Positions 36,490 to 46,731 of a DNA stretch of 64,000 bases are shown here, one piece after another; the first letter of the stretch is position 1; each line of letters begins with the position of its first letter. The stretch is from an uncultured Pelagibacteraceae bacterium (lineage in GTDB: Bacteria > Pseudomonadota > Alphaproteobacteria > Pelagibacterales > Pelagibacteraceae), in the NCBI GenBank assembly GCA_902604795.1, contig CACKZV010000002.1:94061-158060 (forward strand). Reading direction: 5' to 3'. The translations under genes and the position numbers were made by a program. The notes under the pieces were generated by a model. That model saw only the letters and a list, made by a program, of their open reading frames with translations, had not been told where the DNA came from and made no database searches.

Positions 36490-37491
36490 ATGAGTCCCAT
36501 AAGCAACTGTATTAAAAATAAAGATACTAAATCAAATCCTATATGGTTGATGAGACAAGCAGGAAGATATCTTCCAGAGTTTCGAGATATTAGAAAAAAA
36601 AACCAAGATTTTATCAAACTTTGTCTAAATAGTGATTTGGCATCAGAAATTACTCTTCAACCCATTAAAAGGTTTGGATTTGATGGAGCTGTAATATTTT
36701 CAGATATTTTAATTTTGCCCTATGGACTTGGTCAAAATGTAAAATTTGAAAAAAATTTTGGACCTAAATTAGGAAACATAGATCTAGAAAAAATAAAAAA
36801 CATCGATGAAGTAAATTTTACTGAAAAAGTTTATACAGTCTATAAAGCAATCTCAAAAACATCAAAAGACCCCTTAATGAAGAAAAGGGATATGATTGGA
36901 TTTGTCGGAGCTCCGTGGACCATTCTTGTTTATATGATTAATAAATCTTCTCCTAAAAAAGGTTTATCAAATGAATTTTTTAAAGATGATTTTTTAATTA
37001 ATAGACTTCTAGGAATTATAGAAAAATTTTTAAAACTTCATATAAAAAATCAAATTGAAGCAGGAGCTCAAGTCATTCAAATCTTCGATAGTTGGGCTGG
37101 ATTATTGGAAGATAAAATTCCAGAATATATTTATATACCAACCCTTAACATTGTTGAATATATAAAAAAACTAGGAGTTCCTGTTATTTGTTTTCCCAGA
37201 GGTATAAAAGATTACAAAAATTTTTGTGAAATTGTTAAACCCGATGCTGTAAACATAGATTATGATGTTGACCCAAGGAAAATAGTCAATGAAATCAAAA
37301 TACCAATACAAGGCGGCCTTGACCCAAAAATATTATTAGCTGATCAAAAAACTCTCAAAATAGAAGTTGAAAAATATCTTGGTATTTTTAAAGATCATCC
37401 ATACATTTTTAATTTAGGTCACGGAATACTACCTGAGACTAAAATTGAAATGGTTGAAGAACTAATCAAGATTGTAAGAAATTTTAAATGA
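36490..37491 (+). CDS. hemE: Uroporphyrinogen decarboxylase
   Basis: 333 residues: NPIWLMRQAGRYLPEFRDIR is the diagnostic N-terminal motif, with FSDILILPYGLG, GFVGAPWTILVYM and IFDSWAGLL following and NLGHGILPET near the end. Converts uroporphyrinogen III to coproporphyrinogen III. First gene to the right of oriC; overlaps hemH by 4 bases. Pathway partners hemC and hemD are at the left end of the window. Confidence 0.97.
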   Translation: MSPISNCIKNKDTKSNPIWLMRQAGRYLPEFRDIRKKNQDFIKLCLNSDLASEITLQPIKRFGFDGAVIFSDILILPYGLGQNVKFEKNFGPKLGNIDLEKIKNIDEVNFTEKVYTVYKAISKTSKDPLMKKRDMIGFVGAPWTILVYMINKSSPKKGLSNEFFKDDFLINRLLGIIEKFLKLHIKNQIEAGAQVIQIFDSWAGLLEDKIPEYIYIPTLNIVEYIKKLGVPVICFPRGIKDYKNFCEIVKPDAVNIDYDVDPRKIVNEIKIPIQGGLDPKILLADQKTLKIEVEKYLGIFKDHPYIFNLGHGILPETKIEMVEELIKIVRNFK

Positions 37492-38480
37492 CGCCAGACC
37501 ATCCAAAAATTAACTATGGAAAGACAGGTATTTTGATTGTTAATCTTGGTACACCTGACTCTACGAGTTGGTTAGATATTAGGAAATATTTAAAAGAATT
37601 CCTATCAGACAGACGAGTAATTGAAGTTAATCCCTTAATTTGGCAGGCAATACTTAACTTATTTATACTTACTTTCAGACCCTCTAAAACTGCGAAAGCC
37701 TATAAAGAAATATGGATGAATGATAAAAACATGTCTCCTTTAAGATATTTTACAGAAAGACAAGCAGAAAAGCTATCTAATCAAATTGGCAAAGAAGATT
37801 TAATTGTCGATTTCGCAATGAGATATGGAAATCCAAGTATCAAAAATAAAATTCATGGTCTTCAAAAAAAGGGTTGTGAAAATTTAATTGTGCTTCCATT
37901 GTATCCACAATATGCAGCAGCAACAACAGCAACCGTTTGTGATGAAGTTTATAGAACTTTAATGAAAATGAGGTGGCAACCAAACCTTAAAATAATTCCT
38001 CATTATGAGTCTGAACCATTATATATTGAGGCGATTAAAAATAGTATTTTAAAAAAGATAAGTGAAATTAATTGGAAGCCTGATTTAATAATTGCATCAT
38101 ATCATGGAATTCCAAAAAAATATTTTGATAAAGGTGATCCTTATCATTGTTATTGTCACAAAACTACCAGATTGATTTCAGAACAGTATTCAGATATTGA
38201 AATAAAGACTACCTTTCAATCTAGATTTGGTCCACAAGAGTGGTTGCAACCTTACACAGATAAAACTCTTGAAGCTCTACCTAAAGAAGGTAAAAAAAAT
38301 ATTTTGGTTATTTGCCCTGGATTTTCATCTGATTGTGTAGAAACCCTCGAAGAAATATCGATCCAAGGAAAAGAAAGTTTTATCAAATCAGGAGGTGAAA
38401 ATTTTGAAATGGTACCATGTTTAAACGATAGTGAAGATCATATTTCATTGTTAAAACATCTAGTTACAAAAAACTTATAA
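37488..38480 (+). CDS. hemH: Ferrochelatase
   Basis: 330 residues: GILIVNLGTPDS start, KFLSDRRVIE-like segment, DFAMRYGNPSI, LPLYPQYAAATTATV, the catalytic His in IIASYHGIPKKYF, and CPGFSSDCVETLEEI with the conserved Glu. Inserts iron into protoporphyrin IX. ATGA overlap with hemE and three bases before hemJ. Confidence 0.97.
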   Translation: MTPDHPKINYGKTGILIVNLGTPDSTSWLDIRKYLKEFLSDRRVIEVNPLIWQAILNLFILTFRPSKTAKAYKEIWMNDKNMSPLRYFTERQAEKLSNQIGKEDLIVDFAMRYGNPSIKNKIHGLQKKGCENLIVLPLYPQYAAATTATVCDEVYRTLMKMRWQPNLKIIPHYESEPLYIEAIKNSILKKISEINWKPDLIIASYHGIPKKYFDKGDPYHCYCHKTTRLISEQYSDIEIKTTFQSRFGPQEWLQPYTDKTLEALPKEGKKNILVICPGFSSDCVETLEEISIQGKESFIKSGGENFEMVPCLNDSEDHISLLKHLVTKNL

Positions 38481-38483
38481 CTT

Positions 38484-38918
38484 ATGAGTGGATATCTTTT
38501 ATTTAAATCTCTTCACTTAATTGCAGTTATTTCTTGGATGGCTGGACTGTTATATTTACCAAGAATATTTGTTTATCACGTAGAAAACTTTGAAAAAGAA
38601 CAAGCTACAGAAATTTTCGAGACAATGGAAAGAAAGCTTTACAATTACATAATGAGACCAGCTATGATTTTATCTTGGTTATTTGGAATTATTTTAATTT
38701 GGATTAATGGTATAGAAAGTCTTGCCTTTTTATGGGTTCAGATTAAAATAATTTTAGTTATAATTTTGACCATATATCATGAATACCTTGGTAAATGTAT
38801 GCGTTTGCTTAAATTAAAAGAAAACAAAAAATCCTCAAAATTTTATAGAATTATCAATGAAATTCCTACCGTTTTACTTGTTTTTATTGTTTTTATAGTA
38901 GTTTTTAAACCTCTCTAG
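38484..38918 (+). CDS. hemJ: Protoporphyrinogen IX oxidase HemJ
   Basis: 144 residues, four hydrophobic segments. KSLHLIAVISWMAGLLYLPRIFVYH contains the conserved heme-ligand His and the WxAGLFYLPRxFVYH signature of HemJ (UPF0093). Serves as the oxygen-independent-type protoporphyrinogen oxidase in many proteobacteria. Neighbouring ferrochelatase gives the product of the step to HemH. Confidence 0.95.
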   Translation: MSGYLLFKSLHLIAVISWMAGLLYLPRIFVYHVENFEKEQATEIFETMERKLYNYIMRPAMILSWLFGIILIWINGIESLAFLWVQIKIILVIILTIYHEYLGKCMRLLKLKENKKSSKFYRIINEIPTVLLVFIVFIVVFKPL

Positions 38919-38977
38919 GGTTGAAATTTTTAAATCAGTATATATATTTAATTCATCTTTAACCAAAACTTCCAAAC

Positions 38978-40249
38978 ATGAATATTCAAGAATTAAAAGA
39001 AAAAACATCCGAAAAGTTAATTACTGAGGCTGAAAAGCTTGGTATTGAAAATGCTAGTACATTACGTAGACAAGAAATTTATTTTGCAATCTTAAAAAAG
39101 CTTGCAGAAAAAGGAGAAGAAATTACGGGTGGAGGAGTTTTGCAATTACTGCAAGATGGTTTTGGTTTCTTAAGAGCGATGGAATCCAATTATTTGCCAG
39201 GTGCAGATGATATATATGTAAGCCCTAATCAAATAAGACGTTTTGGTCTAAGAACTGGAGACTCGGTAGAAGGACCAATCAGATCTCCAAAAGATGGAGA
39301 AAGATATTTTGCACTTCTTCAAGTAAGTAAAATAAATTTTGAAGAACCAGATAAATTTAAACATAAAATTGCATTTGATAACTTAACTCCTTTATATCCA
39401 AACAAACAATTAGGCATGGAAGTAGAAAACAATAAGATTGAAAAAAAACCTGATTTAACACCTAGGCTAATTGATTTAGTAAGTCCTATTGGAAAAGGTC
39501 AAAGATCGTTAATAATATCACCTCCAAAAGCTGGTAAAACAATGATTTTACAAAGTATAGCAAACTCAATAACTGCCAATCATCCAGAATGCTATTTAAT
39601 GGTCTTGTTGATAGACGAAAGGCCAGAGGAAGTTACAGATATGCAAAGGACTGTAAAGGGAGAGGTTATCAGTTCAACTTTTGATGAACCGGCACAACGT
39701 CATGTAGCTGTAGCTGAAATGGTAATTGAAAAAGCTAAAAGATTGACTGAACATAAAAAAGATGTTGTAATTTTACTAGATTCTATAACAAGATTAGGCA
39801 GAGCATATAATGCGGTTGTACCAAGTTCTGGAAAAGTCTTGACTGGTGGAGTCGATGCAAACGCTCTCCAAAGACCTAAAAGATTTTTTGGGGCAGCTAG
39901 AAACATTGAAGAAGGTGGCTCCTTAACAATAATTGCAACTGCCTTAATTGATACAGGTAGTAGGATGGATGAAGTGATTTTTGAAGAGTTTAAAGGAACA
40001 GGAAATAGTGAGACTATTCTAGATAGAAAAATTTCAGAAAAAAGGATATATCCCGCAATTGATATTACTAAATCAGGGACAAGACGTGAAGAACTGATAT
40101 TTGATAAAAACGATCTTCAAAAAATGAATGTATTAAGAAGGATAATTGCTCCGATGGGATCGATGGATGCCATTGATTTTATAAATTCTAAATTAAAGTC
40201 AACAAAAAACAATGCTGAGTTTTTTAATTCAATGAATAAACCATCATAG
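38978..40249 (+). CDS. rho: Transcription termination factor Rho
   Basis: 423 residues: N-terminal helical and CSD-like RNA-binding domain ([17 protein letters not shown]), primary RNA-site [16 protein letters not shown], Walker [11 protein letters not shown], Walker [18 protein letters not shown] with Q-loop nearby, and R-loop KGTGNSE. Complete. With hardly any intrinsic terminators in the window, Rho probably ends most transcripts. Ends 3 bases from a convergent sulfotransferase. Confidence 0.97.
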   Translation: MNIQELKEKTSEKLITEAEKLGIENASTLRRQEIYFAILKKLAEKGEEITGGGVLQLLQDGFGFLRAMESNYLPGADDIYVSPNQIRRFGLRTGDSVEGPIRSPKDGERYFALLQVSKINFEEPDKFKHKIAFDNLTPLYPNKQLGMEVENNKIEKKPDLTPRLIDLVSPIGKGQRSLIISPPKAGKTMILQSIANSITANHPECYLMVLLIDERPEEVTDMQRTVKGEVISSTFDEPAQRHVAVAEMVIEKAKRLTEHKKDVVILLDSITRLGRAYNAVVPSSGKVLTGGVDANALQRPKRFFGAARNIEEGGSLTIIATALIDTGSRMDEVIFEEFKGTGNSETILDRKISEKRIYPAIDITKSGTRREELIFDKNDLQKMNVLRRIIAPMGSMDAIDFINSKLKSTKNNAEFFNSMNKPS

Positions 40250-40252
40250 AGT

Positions 40253-41113
40253 TTAAAGATAATTTAATTCTTTCATTTCTGCTTCAAATTTTTTCTCTAT
40301 ATCGTCAGAAATCTTAGTATCTAAAATCTTTTTCCAATCGTTTTTTGGTCCAAGAAAAAAAAATTTATTTTTTGTCCCTTCTTTATTTACAGTACTTTCT
40401 GTAAAACCGTTCTCTTTTTCCATCTTTTCTAATTTTTCAAATGAACTTAAGTTAATTGCACTATCAATTTGGTCTTCAGTAAATTTTAACTTCAATAAAT
40501 TTCCAACAAAATCAGCAATTTTTGTAAATTCGTTTTTTGGATTTTCGGTTAAATCCTCATATTTAACTAGTAGATAGTTATAACTCATATGTTTCCAAGA
40601 TAAATAGTTCGTTTTCCATGAACCTACAAATTGTTTGAGAGGAAATATTTTACTTTTCATGAATATTTTCTTTTGTTTTTCAGACATAGCTAGAATTTTA
40701 TTTTCATCAAACATAAATTCTTTAGCTTCAATATAATTAGACAATGAGTAATGATTTTTCAAAGAGGTAATTACATTTCTTGGATCTCTTACAATATAAA
40801 TAGCTCCAAGTGTATTATCAGTATTGGTAAATGGGTGTCCTTTGTAATTACCTAGCATATTGTGCGTCTTAAAAAATCTTAAATGTTTATTTGAATTCAC
40901 TTTGTTTTGTGAGGCTATCCAATTCTTTGCTATTTCATCTAAGTCAAATAAGTCAGAGACCAAACCTTCGTATTGAGTAGAATGAGGGTAGGCCATGATT
41001 GCTTTTAAGTGATTTAAATTAAGATCAGTCCTTTTACCCATCAATAGTGAAAGAATGTAAAATCTTAACCAAGTATTTCCACTTTTAGGGTATGAAGCTA
41101 ACCAAATAATCAT
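40253..41113 (-). CDS. Sulfotransferase (tandem copy 1)
   Basis: 286 residues from the ATG at 41113 (MIIWLASYPKSGNTWLR), which sits one base from the upstream gene's stop; the track's earlier start overlaps that gene. PAPS loop YPKSGNTW, 3'-phosphate segment IYIVRDPRNVITSL, and the KTHNML region match the 12.7-kb sulfotransferase. Homologous along its length to the next gene (shared FLFDENK-like, LLVKYEDL and FFxLGPxNDW stretches). Acceptor unknown. Confidence 0.9.
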   Translation of the reverse strand: MIIWLASYPKSGNTWLRFYILSLLMGKRTDLNLNHLKAIMAYPHSTQYEGLVSDLFDLDEIAKNWIASQNKVNSNKHLRFFKTHNMLGNYKGHPFTNTDNTLGAIYIVRDPRNVITSLKNHYSLSNYIEAKEFMFDENKILAMSEKQKKIFMKSKIFPLKQFVGSWKTNYLSWKHMSYNYLLVKYEDLTENPKNEFTKIADFVGNLLKLKFTEDQIDSAINLSSFEKLEKMEKENGFTESTVNKEGTKNKFFFLGPKNDWKKILDTKISDDIEKKFEAEMKELNYL

Positions 41114-41114
41114 T

Positions 41115-41969
41115 TTAAATATATCCCAGTTCAATCATTTCGATTTTAAACTCTTTTTCTATATCTTCCCTCAACTTTTTATCTATCAATTTCTCCCAAT
41201 CATTATCAGGTCCTAGATTAAAAAATTTCTTTTTCTCACCAGTTTCTTTATCACTTACAGCTTCAGCAAAGCCATTTTCTTTTTCTAACCTTTTAAGATT
41301 TTCAAAGGAATTCGACTTTACTGCTAATTCAATTTTTTTTGCTTCAAATTTTAAATTTAAAAGTTTAGATAGATATTCTGCAAGTTTATTAAATTCTTTA
41401 TGAGGATCTTGAATTAAGTCTTCATATTTAATTAGCAAATAATTTTTTCTAAACTGTTTCCATGAATTGTAGTGATTTCTCCATGAAGATATTACAGTAA
41501 AAATATTTCTATTTGCATTTGGATCATTTAAATCAAACTTTTTTCCTAGAGCTTTGTTTTCATCAAATAAAAATCTTTTCGCCTCATTGAAATTTCTTTT
41601 TGAAAAATGATAAAGTATGGACGAAATCACATTTCTTGGATCTCTTACAATGTGAACTGCTCCTAGTGAGACATCCTCATTTGTAAAAACAGAATTTTTA
41701 TATTTGCAAAGTGCATGGTGAGTTTTAAGAAATTTAATTTTATTATCTTCATTTAAAATTTTTTGTGACCTTATCCAATTTAAGGATAACTTTTCTAGAT
41801 TATCAATTTCACTTACCAAATTTATAAAATGAGATCTTTTAGGATACTGATCTATTTTAGCTATTTCGCTTAAATTTGCTTCACTATTTTTATTAAATAA
41901 TAGTGAATTCAAAAACGACCTTACCCATGTATTTCCACTTTTGGGATATGAAGCTAACCAAATAATCAT
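41115..41969 (-). CDS. Sulfotransferase (tandem copy 2)
   Basis: 284 residues: MIIWLASYPKSGNTWVR PAPS loop, KTHHALCKYKNS, VHIVRDPRNVISSILYHF, and KKFFNLGPDNDWEK near the C-terminus. Paralogue of the downstream gene and of the 12.7-kb copy; tandem duplication is the simple explanation. The pair lies between rho and mnmE on the strand opposite to both. Divergent from mnmE by 48 bases. Confidence 0.9.
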   Translation of the reverse strand: MIIWLASYPKSGNTWVRSFLNSLLFNKNSEANLSEIAKIDQYPKRSHFINLVSEIDNLEKLSLNWIRSQKILNEDNKIKFLKTHHALCKYKNSVFTNEDVSLGAVHIVRDPRNVISSILYHFSKRNFNEAKRFLFDENKALGKKFDLNDPNANRNIFTVISSWRNHYNSWKQFRKNYLLIKYEDLIQDPHKEFNKLAEYLSKLLNLKFEAKKIELAVKSNSFENLKRLEKENGFAEAVSDKETGEKKKFFNLGPDNDWEKLIDKKLREDIEKEFKIEMIELGYI

Positions 41970-42017
41970 TAAGATAAATATATAATTTAGATAAATATAA
42001 AACTATAATAATTAATT

Positions 42018-43349
42018 ATGACAATCTATGCTCTCTCTTCTGGACCTGGTGTATCAGGAATCGCGGTTATTAGAATGTCTGGATCTAAAGTTGAAGAGAT
42101 CGTAAAATTAATAACAAATGATCAACTTCCAGAGCCAAGGCAAGCAACCTTAAAAAAATTCAATAAAATCAACAATTCTGAACTTATAGACGAGGGAATA
42201 TTAATATGGTTTCCAGGCCCTAAGAGCTACACAGGCGAAGATATGGCTGAAATACATGTGCACGGTAGCATTGCTGTTGTGAGGACAATTTTAGATCAAT
42301 TATCAAAAATTGAAAATTGTCGACTTGCTGAGCCTGGTGAATTTACAAAAATTGCATTTCAAAATGAAAAAATAAATCTTCTTAAAGCCGAGAGCATATC
42401 CGATCTCATTTCTGCAGAAACAGAAATTCAAAGACAACAAGCTATTAAAATTATGAGTGGTAAAAGTTCAGATAAATTTAATTCACTTAGAGAAAAACTT
42501 TTAAAAATTTTATCAAACGTTGAAGCTAAAATTGATTTTCCTGAAGAAGATCTCCCAGATGATGTAACTAAAAATATAAAAAATGATTCTGGAAAAATAA
42601 GATTAGAAATCGAAAAAATTTTGAACGATCAAAAAGTTGGAGAAAGAATTAGAGAAGGTTTTAAAATTGCAATTATTGGACCAGCCAATGCAGGAAAATC
42701 ATCTTTGCTTAATTATCTTTCCAATCGTGATGTAGCTATCGTTTCAGAAATTGCAGGAACAACAAGAGACGTTATCGAAGCTCATTTAAATTTAGATGGA
42801 TATCCTGTTGTGATTTCTGATACTGCTGGAATAAGAGATAGCAAAGATGAGATAGAAAAAAAAGGAATTAAATTAGCCCTCAAACGTGCTGAGGATGCTG
42901 ATTTAAACATAATAGTAATAGAGCCAAAAAGTGTTAATTTTACAGGGTTTATGAACGATTTGGTTAGTGAAAAATCAATAATTGTAATTAATAAAATAGA
43001 TCTTGGTTATAAAGAGATAAATCAACAAATTGAAAAGTTTAATCCAATTTTTTTATCAATTAAAAATGAAACAAACTTGGATGAGTTAATAAATAGAATT
43101 AAAAATAAATTAAAAAATAAATTTGTTAGTTCAAACGAAACTTTAATTACGAGAGAAAGACATAGACAAAGTTTAGAAGCTTGTGTTCAAAATTTAATCA
43201 ACTTCGAGGAAAAAAACTTTCAAGAAGATTTTGATAAAGCTGCAGAAGATTTAAGACTGGCAACCAGACATTTAGGAATGATTGTTGGTAAAGTAGATGT
43301 TGAAGAAATATTAGGGTCTATTTTTAACGACTTTTGTATAGGTAAATAA
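42018..43349 (+). CDS. mnmE: tRNA modification GTPase MnmE
   Basis: 443 residues: TIYALSSGPGVSGIAVIRMSG start, formyl-THF-binding domain, helical domain interrupted by the G domain (G1 GPANAGKSS, G3 DTAGIRD, G4 NKID), and C-terminal CIGK with the essential cysteine. With MnmG it makes the (carboxymethyl)aminomethyl group on U34 of some tRNAs. Confidence 0.97.
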   Translation: MTIYALSSGPGVSGIAVIRMSGSKVEEIVKLITNDQLPEPRQATLKKFNKINNSELIDEGILIWFPGPKSYTGEDMAEIHVHGSIAVVRTILDQLSKIENCRLAEPGEFTKIAFQNEKINLLKAESISDLISAETEIQRQQAIKIMSGKSSDKFNSLREKLLKILSNVEAKIDFPEEDLPDDVTKNIKNDSGKIRLEIEKILNDQKVGERIREGFKIAIIGPANAGKSSLLNYLSNRDVAIVSEIAGTTRDVIEAHLNLDGYPVVISDTAGIRDSKDEIEKKGIKLALKRAEDADLNIIVIEPKSVNFTGFMNDLVSEKSIIVINKIDLGYKEINQQIEKFNPIFLSIKNETNLDELINRIKNKLKNKFVSSNETLITRERHRQSLEACVQNLINFEEKNFQEDFDKAAEDLRLATRHLGMIVGKVDVEEILGSIFNDFCIGK

Positions 43350-43425
43350 GTACTGAATTTACTCGGTTTTTATGCATTTTTAAGTGTTTCCTTGTAAATT
43401 TCAGGATCAATAATAAATTACAGCT

Positions 43426-45297
43426 ATGAAAAATGAGTTGTCATTTGATGTAGTTGTAATTGGCGGCGGGCATGCTGGCTGCGAAGCTGCAGCAGCATCT
43501 GCTAGATTGGGAGTAAATACAGCGTTATTTACACATAAATTTGATACTATTGGTGAGATGTCATGTAATCCAGCTATAGGAGGACTAGGCAAAGGCCATC
43601 TTGTTCGAGAAATAGACGCACTAGATGGTGTAATGGGAGAAGTGGCGGATAAATCAGGAATACAATTTCGATTATTAAATAGAAGCAGAGGTCCTGCAGT
43701 GCGTGGACCACGGACACAAAGTGATAGATCATTATATAAGAAATATATGCAAGAAAAACTCTTAAACTATTGTAATTTAAGTATTTTTTCAGATCCTGTA
43801 ATTGCCTTTATTTTTGAAAAAAACAATATAATCGGTTTTGTTACACAAGAAGGAAAAAAAGTACTCTCATCAAAAGTAATTCTAACAACTGGAACTTTTC
43901 TAAATGGTTTAATCCACATTGGTAATGAAAAAACACCTGCAGGGAGATTTAATGAAAAACCTTCAACTGGTTTAAGTGAACAGTTAGAAAAATATAATTT
44001 TAAAATTGGAAGATTAAAAACAGGAACACCACCAAGACTAGATGCAACGACAATTAATTTTGAAAAACTAGAGGAGCAGCACGCAGATGAAGATCCGTAT
44101 TTTTTTTCCTTCCTTACAAAAAAAAATATTAATAAACAAATTTCTTGTAGGATGACTTATACCAACCAAGCAGTGCATGATATCATTACCAAAAATATAA
44201 AAAGTAGTGCTATGTACTCTGGAAGTATTCAGGGAGTTGGTCCGAGATACTGCCCTTCTATAGAAGATAAAATTGTAAAGTTTGCCGATAAACAAAAGCA
44301 TCAAATATTTTTGGAGCCCGAGGGCCTAAATGATAAAACTATATATCCTAACGGAATTTCAACTTCTCTTCCAGCTGACGTACAGCAAGAAATATGTAAC
44401 AATATCAATGGTTTAGAGAATGTAAAGATATTAAGACCTGGATATGCTATAGAATATGATTTTGTGGACCCAAGAGAGCTATTTCTAACATTGGAGACAA
44501 AAAAAATTAGAAATCTTTACCTAGCAGGACAAATAAACGGTACAACTGGTTATGAAGAGGCAGCCGCTCAAGGCTTGATTGCTGGAATTAATGCTTCTCT
44601 TTCTATATTGGGTAAAGAACCATTTATCCTTGATAGATCTGAGGCATATATAGGCGTGATGATAGATGATTTGGTCACAAAAGGAGTTGCTGAGCCTTAT
44701 AGAATGTTTACCTCAAGGGCAGAATATAGGTTATCTTTGAGATCTGATAATGCAGATCTTAGACTTACTCAAAAAGGAATTGATATTGGGCTTATACTTG
44801 ATGAAAGAAAAATAACATATAAAGAAAAAGCTTCTAAACTTGATAAAAGTCTAAAAAAAATGGAAAATTCATTGATTTCTCCATCTAAAGCTACAAAATT
44901 CGGAATAAATATTGCGAAAGATGGCGTTAAAAGAAATGCAATAGAAATATTGAGTCAGAAATCAGTAAAAATGAGTAAAATTAGGGAAATTTGGCCAGAA
45001 ATCAAATATGTTTCACGTGAAATAGATGAGCAAATCGAGATAAAAGCTCATTATAAAGGCTATTTGAAGAAACAAGATGCAGATATATTAGCATTTAAAA
45101 GAGATGAAAATCTTAAAATTCCTGAAAATTTAGATTATGATCAATTCTCAGGGTTATCAAATGAAGTAAAATCAAAATTTAAGGAAATAAAACCAAAAAC
45201 ACTTGGCCAAGCACTTAGAATAGATGGGATTACGCCAGCAGCAGTATATATTTTGTTGTCTCATGTCAAAAGAAAGTCTATTAAGCATATAGCTTGA
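43426..45297 (+). CDS. mnmG: tRNA uridine 5-carboxymethylaminomethyl modification enzyme MnmG
   Basis: 623 residues: FAD-binding [70 protein letters not shown] and [16 protein letters not shown] signatures. Partner of MnmE, encoded just upstream. A parS-like site is embedded in codons for YVSREI near the C-terminus. Overlaps rsmG by 4 bases. Confidence 0.97.
   Translation: MKNELSFDVVVIGGGHAGCEAAAASARLGVNTALFTHKFDTIGEMSCNPAIGGLGKGHLVREIDALDGVMGEVADKSGIQFRLLNRSRGPAVRGPRTQSDRSLYKKYMQEKLLNYCNLSIFSDPVIAFIFEKNNIIGFVTQEGKKVLSSKVILTTGTFLNGLIHIGNEKTPAGRFNEKPSTGLSEQLEKYNFKIGRLKTGTPPRLDATTINFEKLEEQHADEDPYFFSFLTKKNINKQISCRMTYTNQAVHDIITKNIKSSAMYSGSIQGVGPRYCPSIEDKIVKFADKQKHQIFLEPEGLNDKTIYPNGISTSLPADVQQEICNNINGLENVKILRPGYAIEYDFVDPRELFLTLETKKIRNLYLAGQINGTTGYEEAAAQGLIAGINASLSILGKEPFILDRSEAYIGVMIDDLVTKGVAEPYRMFTSRAEYRLSLRSDNADLRLTQKGIDIGLILDERKITYKEKASKLDKSLKKMENSLISPSKATKFGINIAKDGVKRNAIEILSQKSVKMSKIREIWPEIKYVSREIDEQIEIKAHYKGYLKKQDADILAFKRDENLKIPENLDYDQFSGLSNEVKSKFKEIKPKTLGQALRIDGITPAAVYILLSHVKRKSIKHIA
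45009..45024. promoter_or_regulatory. parS site 1 (ParB-binding), inside mnmG
   Basis: TGTTTCACGTGAAATA matches the parS consensus TGTTTCACGTGAAACA at 15 of 16 positions. It lies within mnmG, spanning codons for V-S-R-E-I, about 0.9 kb upstream of parA and 8.6 kb from the putative oriC. Confidence 0.85.
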
Positions 45298-45938
45298 TTG
45301 ATTCGAAAATAATAAAAAAAGACAAAATTTACCTTCCAAATGCTTCACGTGAAACATTAAAGGAGCTGGATGAGTACTCACAGTCAATTTTAAAAACAAA
45401 CAAGAAAATTAATTTGATAAGTTCAAGCACTGAAAAGTCAATAAATACAAGACATATTTTTGATAGTGCACAAACCATTGATTTTATTGATAAAAATGAT
45501 ATTCAAGTGTGCACAGATCTTGGCTCAGGTGCAGGTCTTCCTAGCATAGTTTTAGGTATTTTGATGAAATCCAAAAAGCAAGGTTTTAAGCTGATTTTTT
45601 ATGAAAAGAGTTACCACAAAAGTAATTTTCTTAAAGAGATGGTAAAAAAATTTAAATTAGAAGCAAAAATTTATCAAAAAAATATATTTGAAGAGAAAAA
45701 TTTAGTAACTGACGTAATAATTTGTAGAGCATTCAAACCATTACCGGTTATTTTTGAAATAGCGACAAAGAATTTTAAAAATTTCAAATACATAGTTATG
45801 TATCTAGGAAAGAGTGGTAAAAAAAATTTAAAAGATGTTTCTACAAAGTGGAAATTCGATATAGAAGAAATGAAAAGTCTAACAAGTGATCTGTCGTCAG
45901 TAGTAAGAATTTCAAATTTGAAAAAAAAATATGAATAA
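45294..45938 (+). CDS. rsmG: 16S rRNA (guanine527-N7)-methyltransferase RsmG
   Basis: 214 residues from a TTG start overlapping the mnmG stop; no in-frame ATG is near, so coupled initiation at TTG is likely. [35 protein letters not shown] (SAM loop) and [13 protein letters not shown] (the RAxxxL motif) identify RsmG/GidB. A second parS-like site covers codons 16-21. Overlaps parA by 8 bases. Confidence 0.94.
   Translation: MIDSKIIKKDKIYLPNASRETLKELDEYSQSILKTNKKINLISSSTEKSINTRHIFDSAQTIDFIDKNDIQVCTDLGSGAGLPSIVLGILMKSKKQGFKLIFYEKSYHKSNFLKEMVKKFKLEAKIYQKNIFEEKNLVTDVIICRAFKPLPVIFEIATKNFKNFKYIVMYLGKSGKKNLKDVSTKWKFDIEEMKSLTSDLSSVVRISNLKKKYE
45341..45356. promoter_or_regulatory. parS site 2 (ParB-binding), inside rsmG
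   Basis: TGCTTCACGTGAAACA matches the parS consensus at 15 of 16 positions. It lies in the first 21 codons of rsmG (reads N-A-S-R-E-T), 317 bases downstream of the first site, and about 0.6 kb from parA. Confidence 0.87.
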
Positions 45939-46731
45939 AAAAATTATTTCAGTCATAAATCAGAAAGGTGGAGTGGGTAAGACTACCACAGTTATCAATC
46001 TTGCTGCCGGTCTAACAATGAAAGAAAAAAAAATTCTTGTTATTGATCTTGATCCACAAGGTAATGCTACAACAGGCCTTGGATTATCTAACACAACAAG
46101 TTCTGATCAAACAATTTACAATGTTTTGAATGGAAATAAAAAAATTTCAGAGGTAATCCAGTCTACGAGACTTAAAAATTTAGATTTGATATCATCGAAT
46201 GTTGATTTGTCTGGACTAGAGGTAGAGACAGCAGATGATAGTCGTAGAGCCTTTAAATTAAAAGATGAATTAACATTGATTTTAAACAATTCTGAGCCGA
46301 CTTATGACTATATCATAATTGACTGCCCACCATCCTTAAGCCTCCTTACAATCATGGCCTTGGTAGCTTCCAATGCTCTAGTGGTACCACTTCAGACAGA
46401 ATTTTTTGCTTTGGAGGGACTTACACAACTTATGAAAACTATTGAGAGGATAAAGTCGAACCTAAATCCATCTTTGGAGATAAGAGGAATACTCCTGACC
46501 ATGTACGATAAGAGAAATAAATTATCAGGGGAGGTAGAAATAGAGGCAAGGAACTATTTTAAGGATAAAGTTTACAGCACAGCAGTACCTAGAAATGTCA
46601 GATTATCAGAAGCACCCTCACACGGTGTTCCAGTTTTAATTTATGACAAAACTTGTCCAGGTAGTAGAGCTTATTTTAGTTTTACAGAAGAATTCTTAAA
46701 TCAAGATAAACCAGTGGAGAGTGCAGCATGA
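45931..46731 (+). CDS. parA: Chromosome partitioning ATPase ParA
   Basis: 266-residue deviant Walker A ATPase: ISVINQKGGVGKTTTVINLAAGL, LVIDLDPQGNATTGLG, YIIIDCPPSLSLLT and LRGILLTMYDKRN-like segment. Moves ParB-parS complexes along the nucleoid. Overlaps parB by 4 bases. Confidence 0.97.
   Translation: MNKKIISVINQKGGVGKTTTVINLAAGLTMKEKKILVIDLDPQGNATTGLGLSNTTSSDQTIYNVLNGNKKISEVIQSTRLKNLDLISSNVDLSGLEVETADDSRRAFKLKDELTLILNNSEPTYDYIIIDCPPSLSLLTIMALVASNALVVPLQTEFFALEGLTQLMKTIERIKSNLNPSLEIRGILLTMYDKRNKLSGEVEIEARNYFKDKVYSTAVPRNVRLSEAPSHGVPVLIYDKTCPGSRAYFSFTEEFLNQDKPVESAA

Noticed and set aside
44068-44304. Minus-strand ORF inside mnmG and the similar one at 45172-45399
   Set aside because: Antisense of a highly conserved gene; no start context or neighbours support them.
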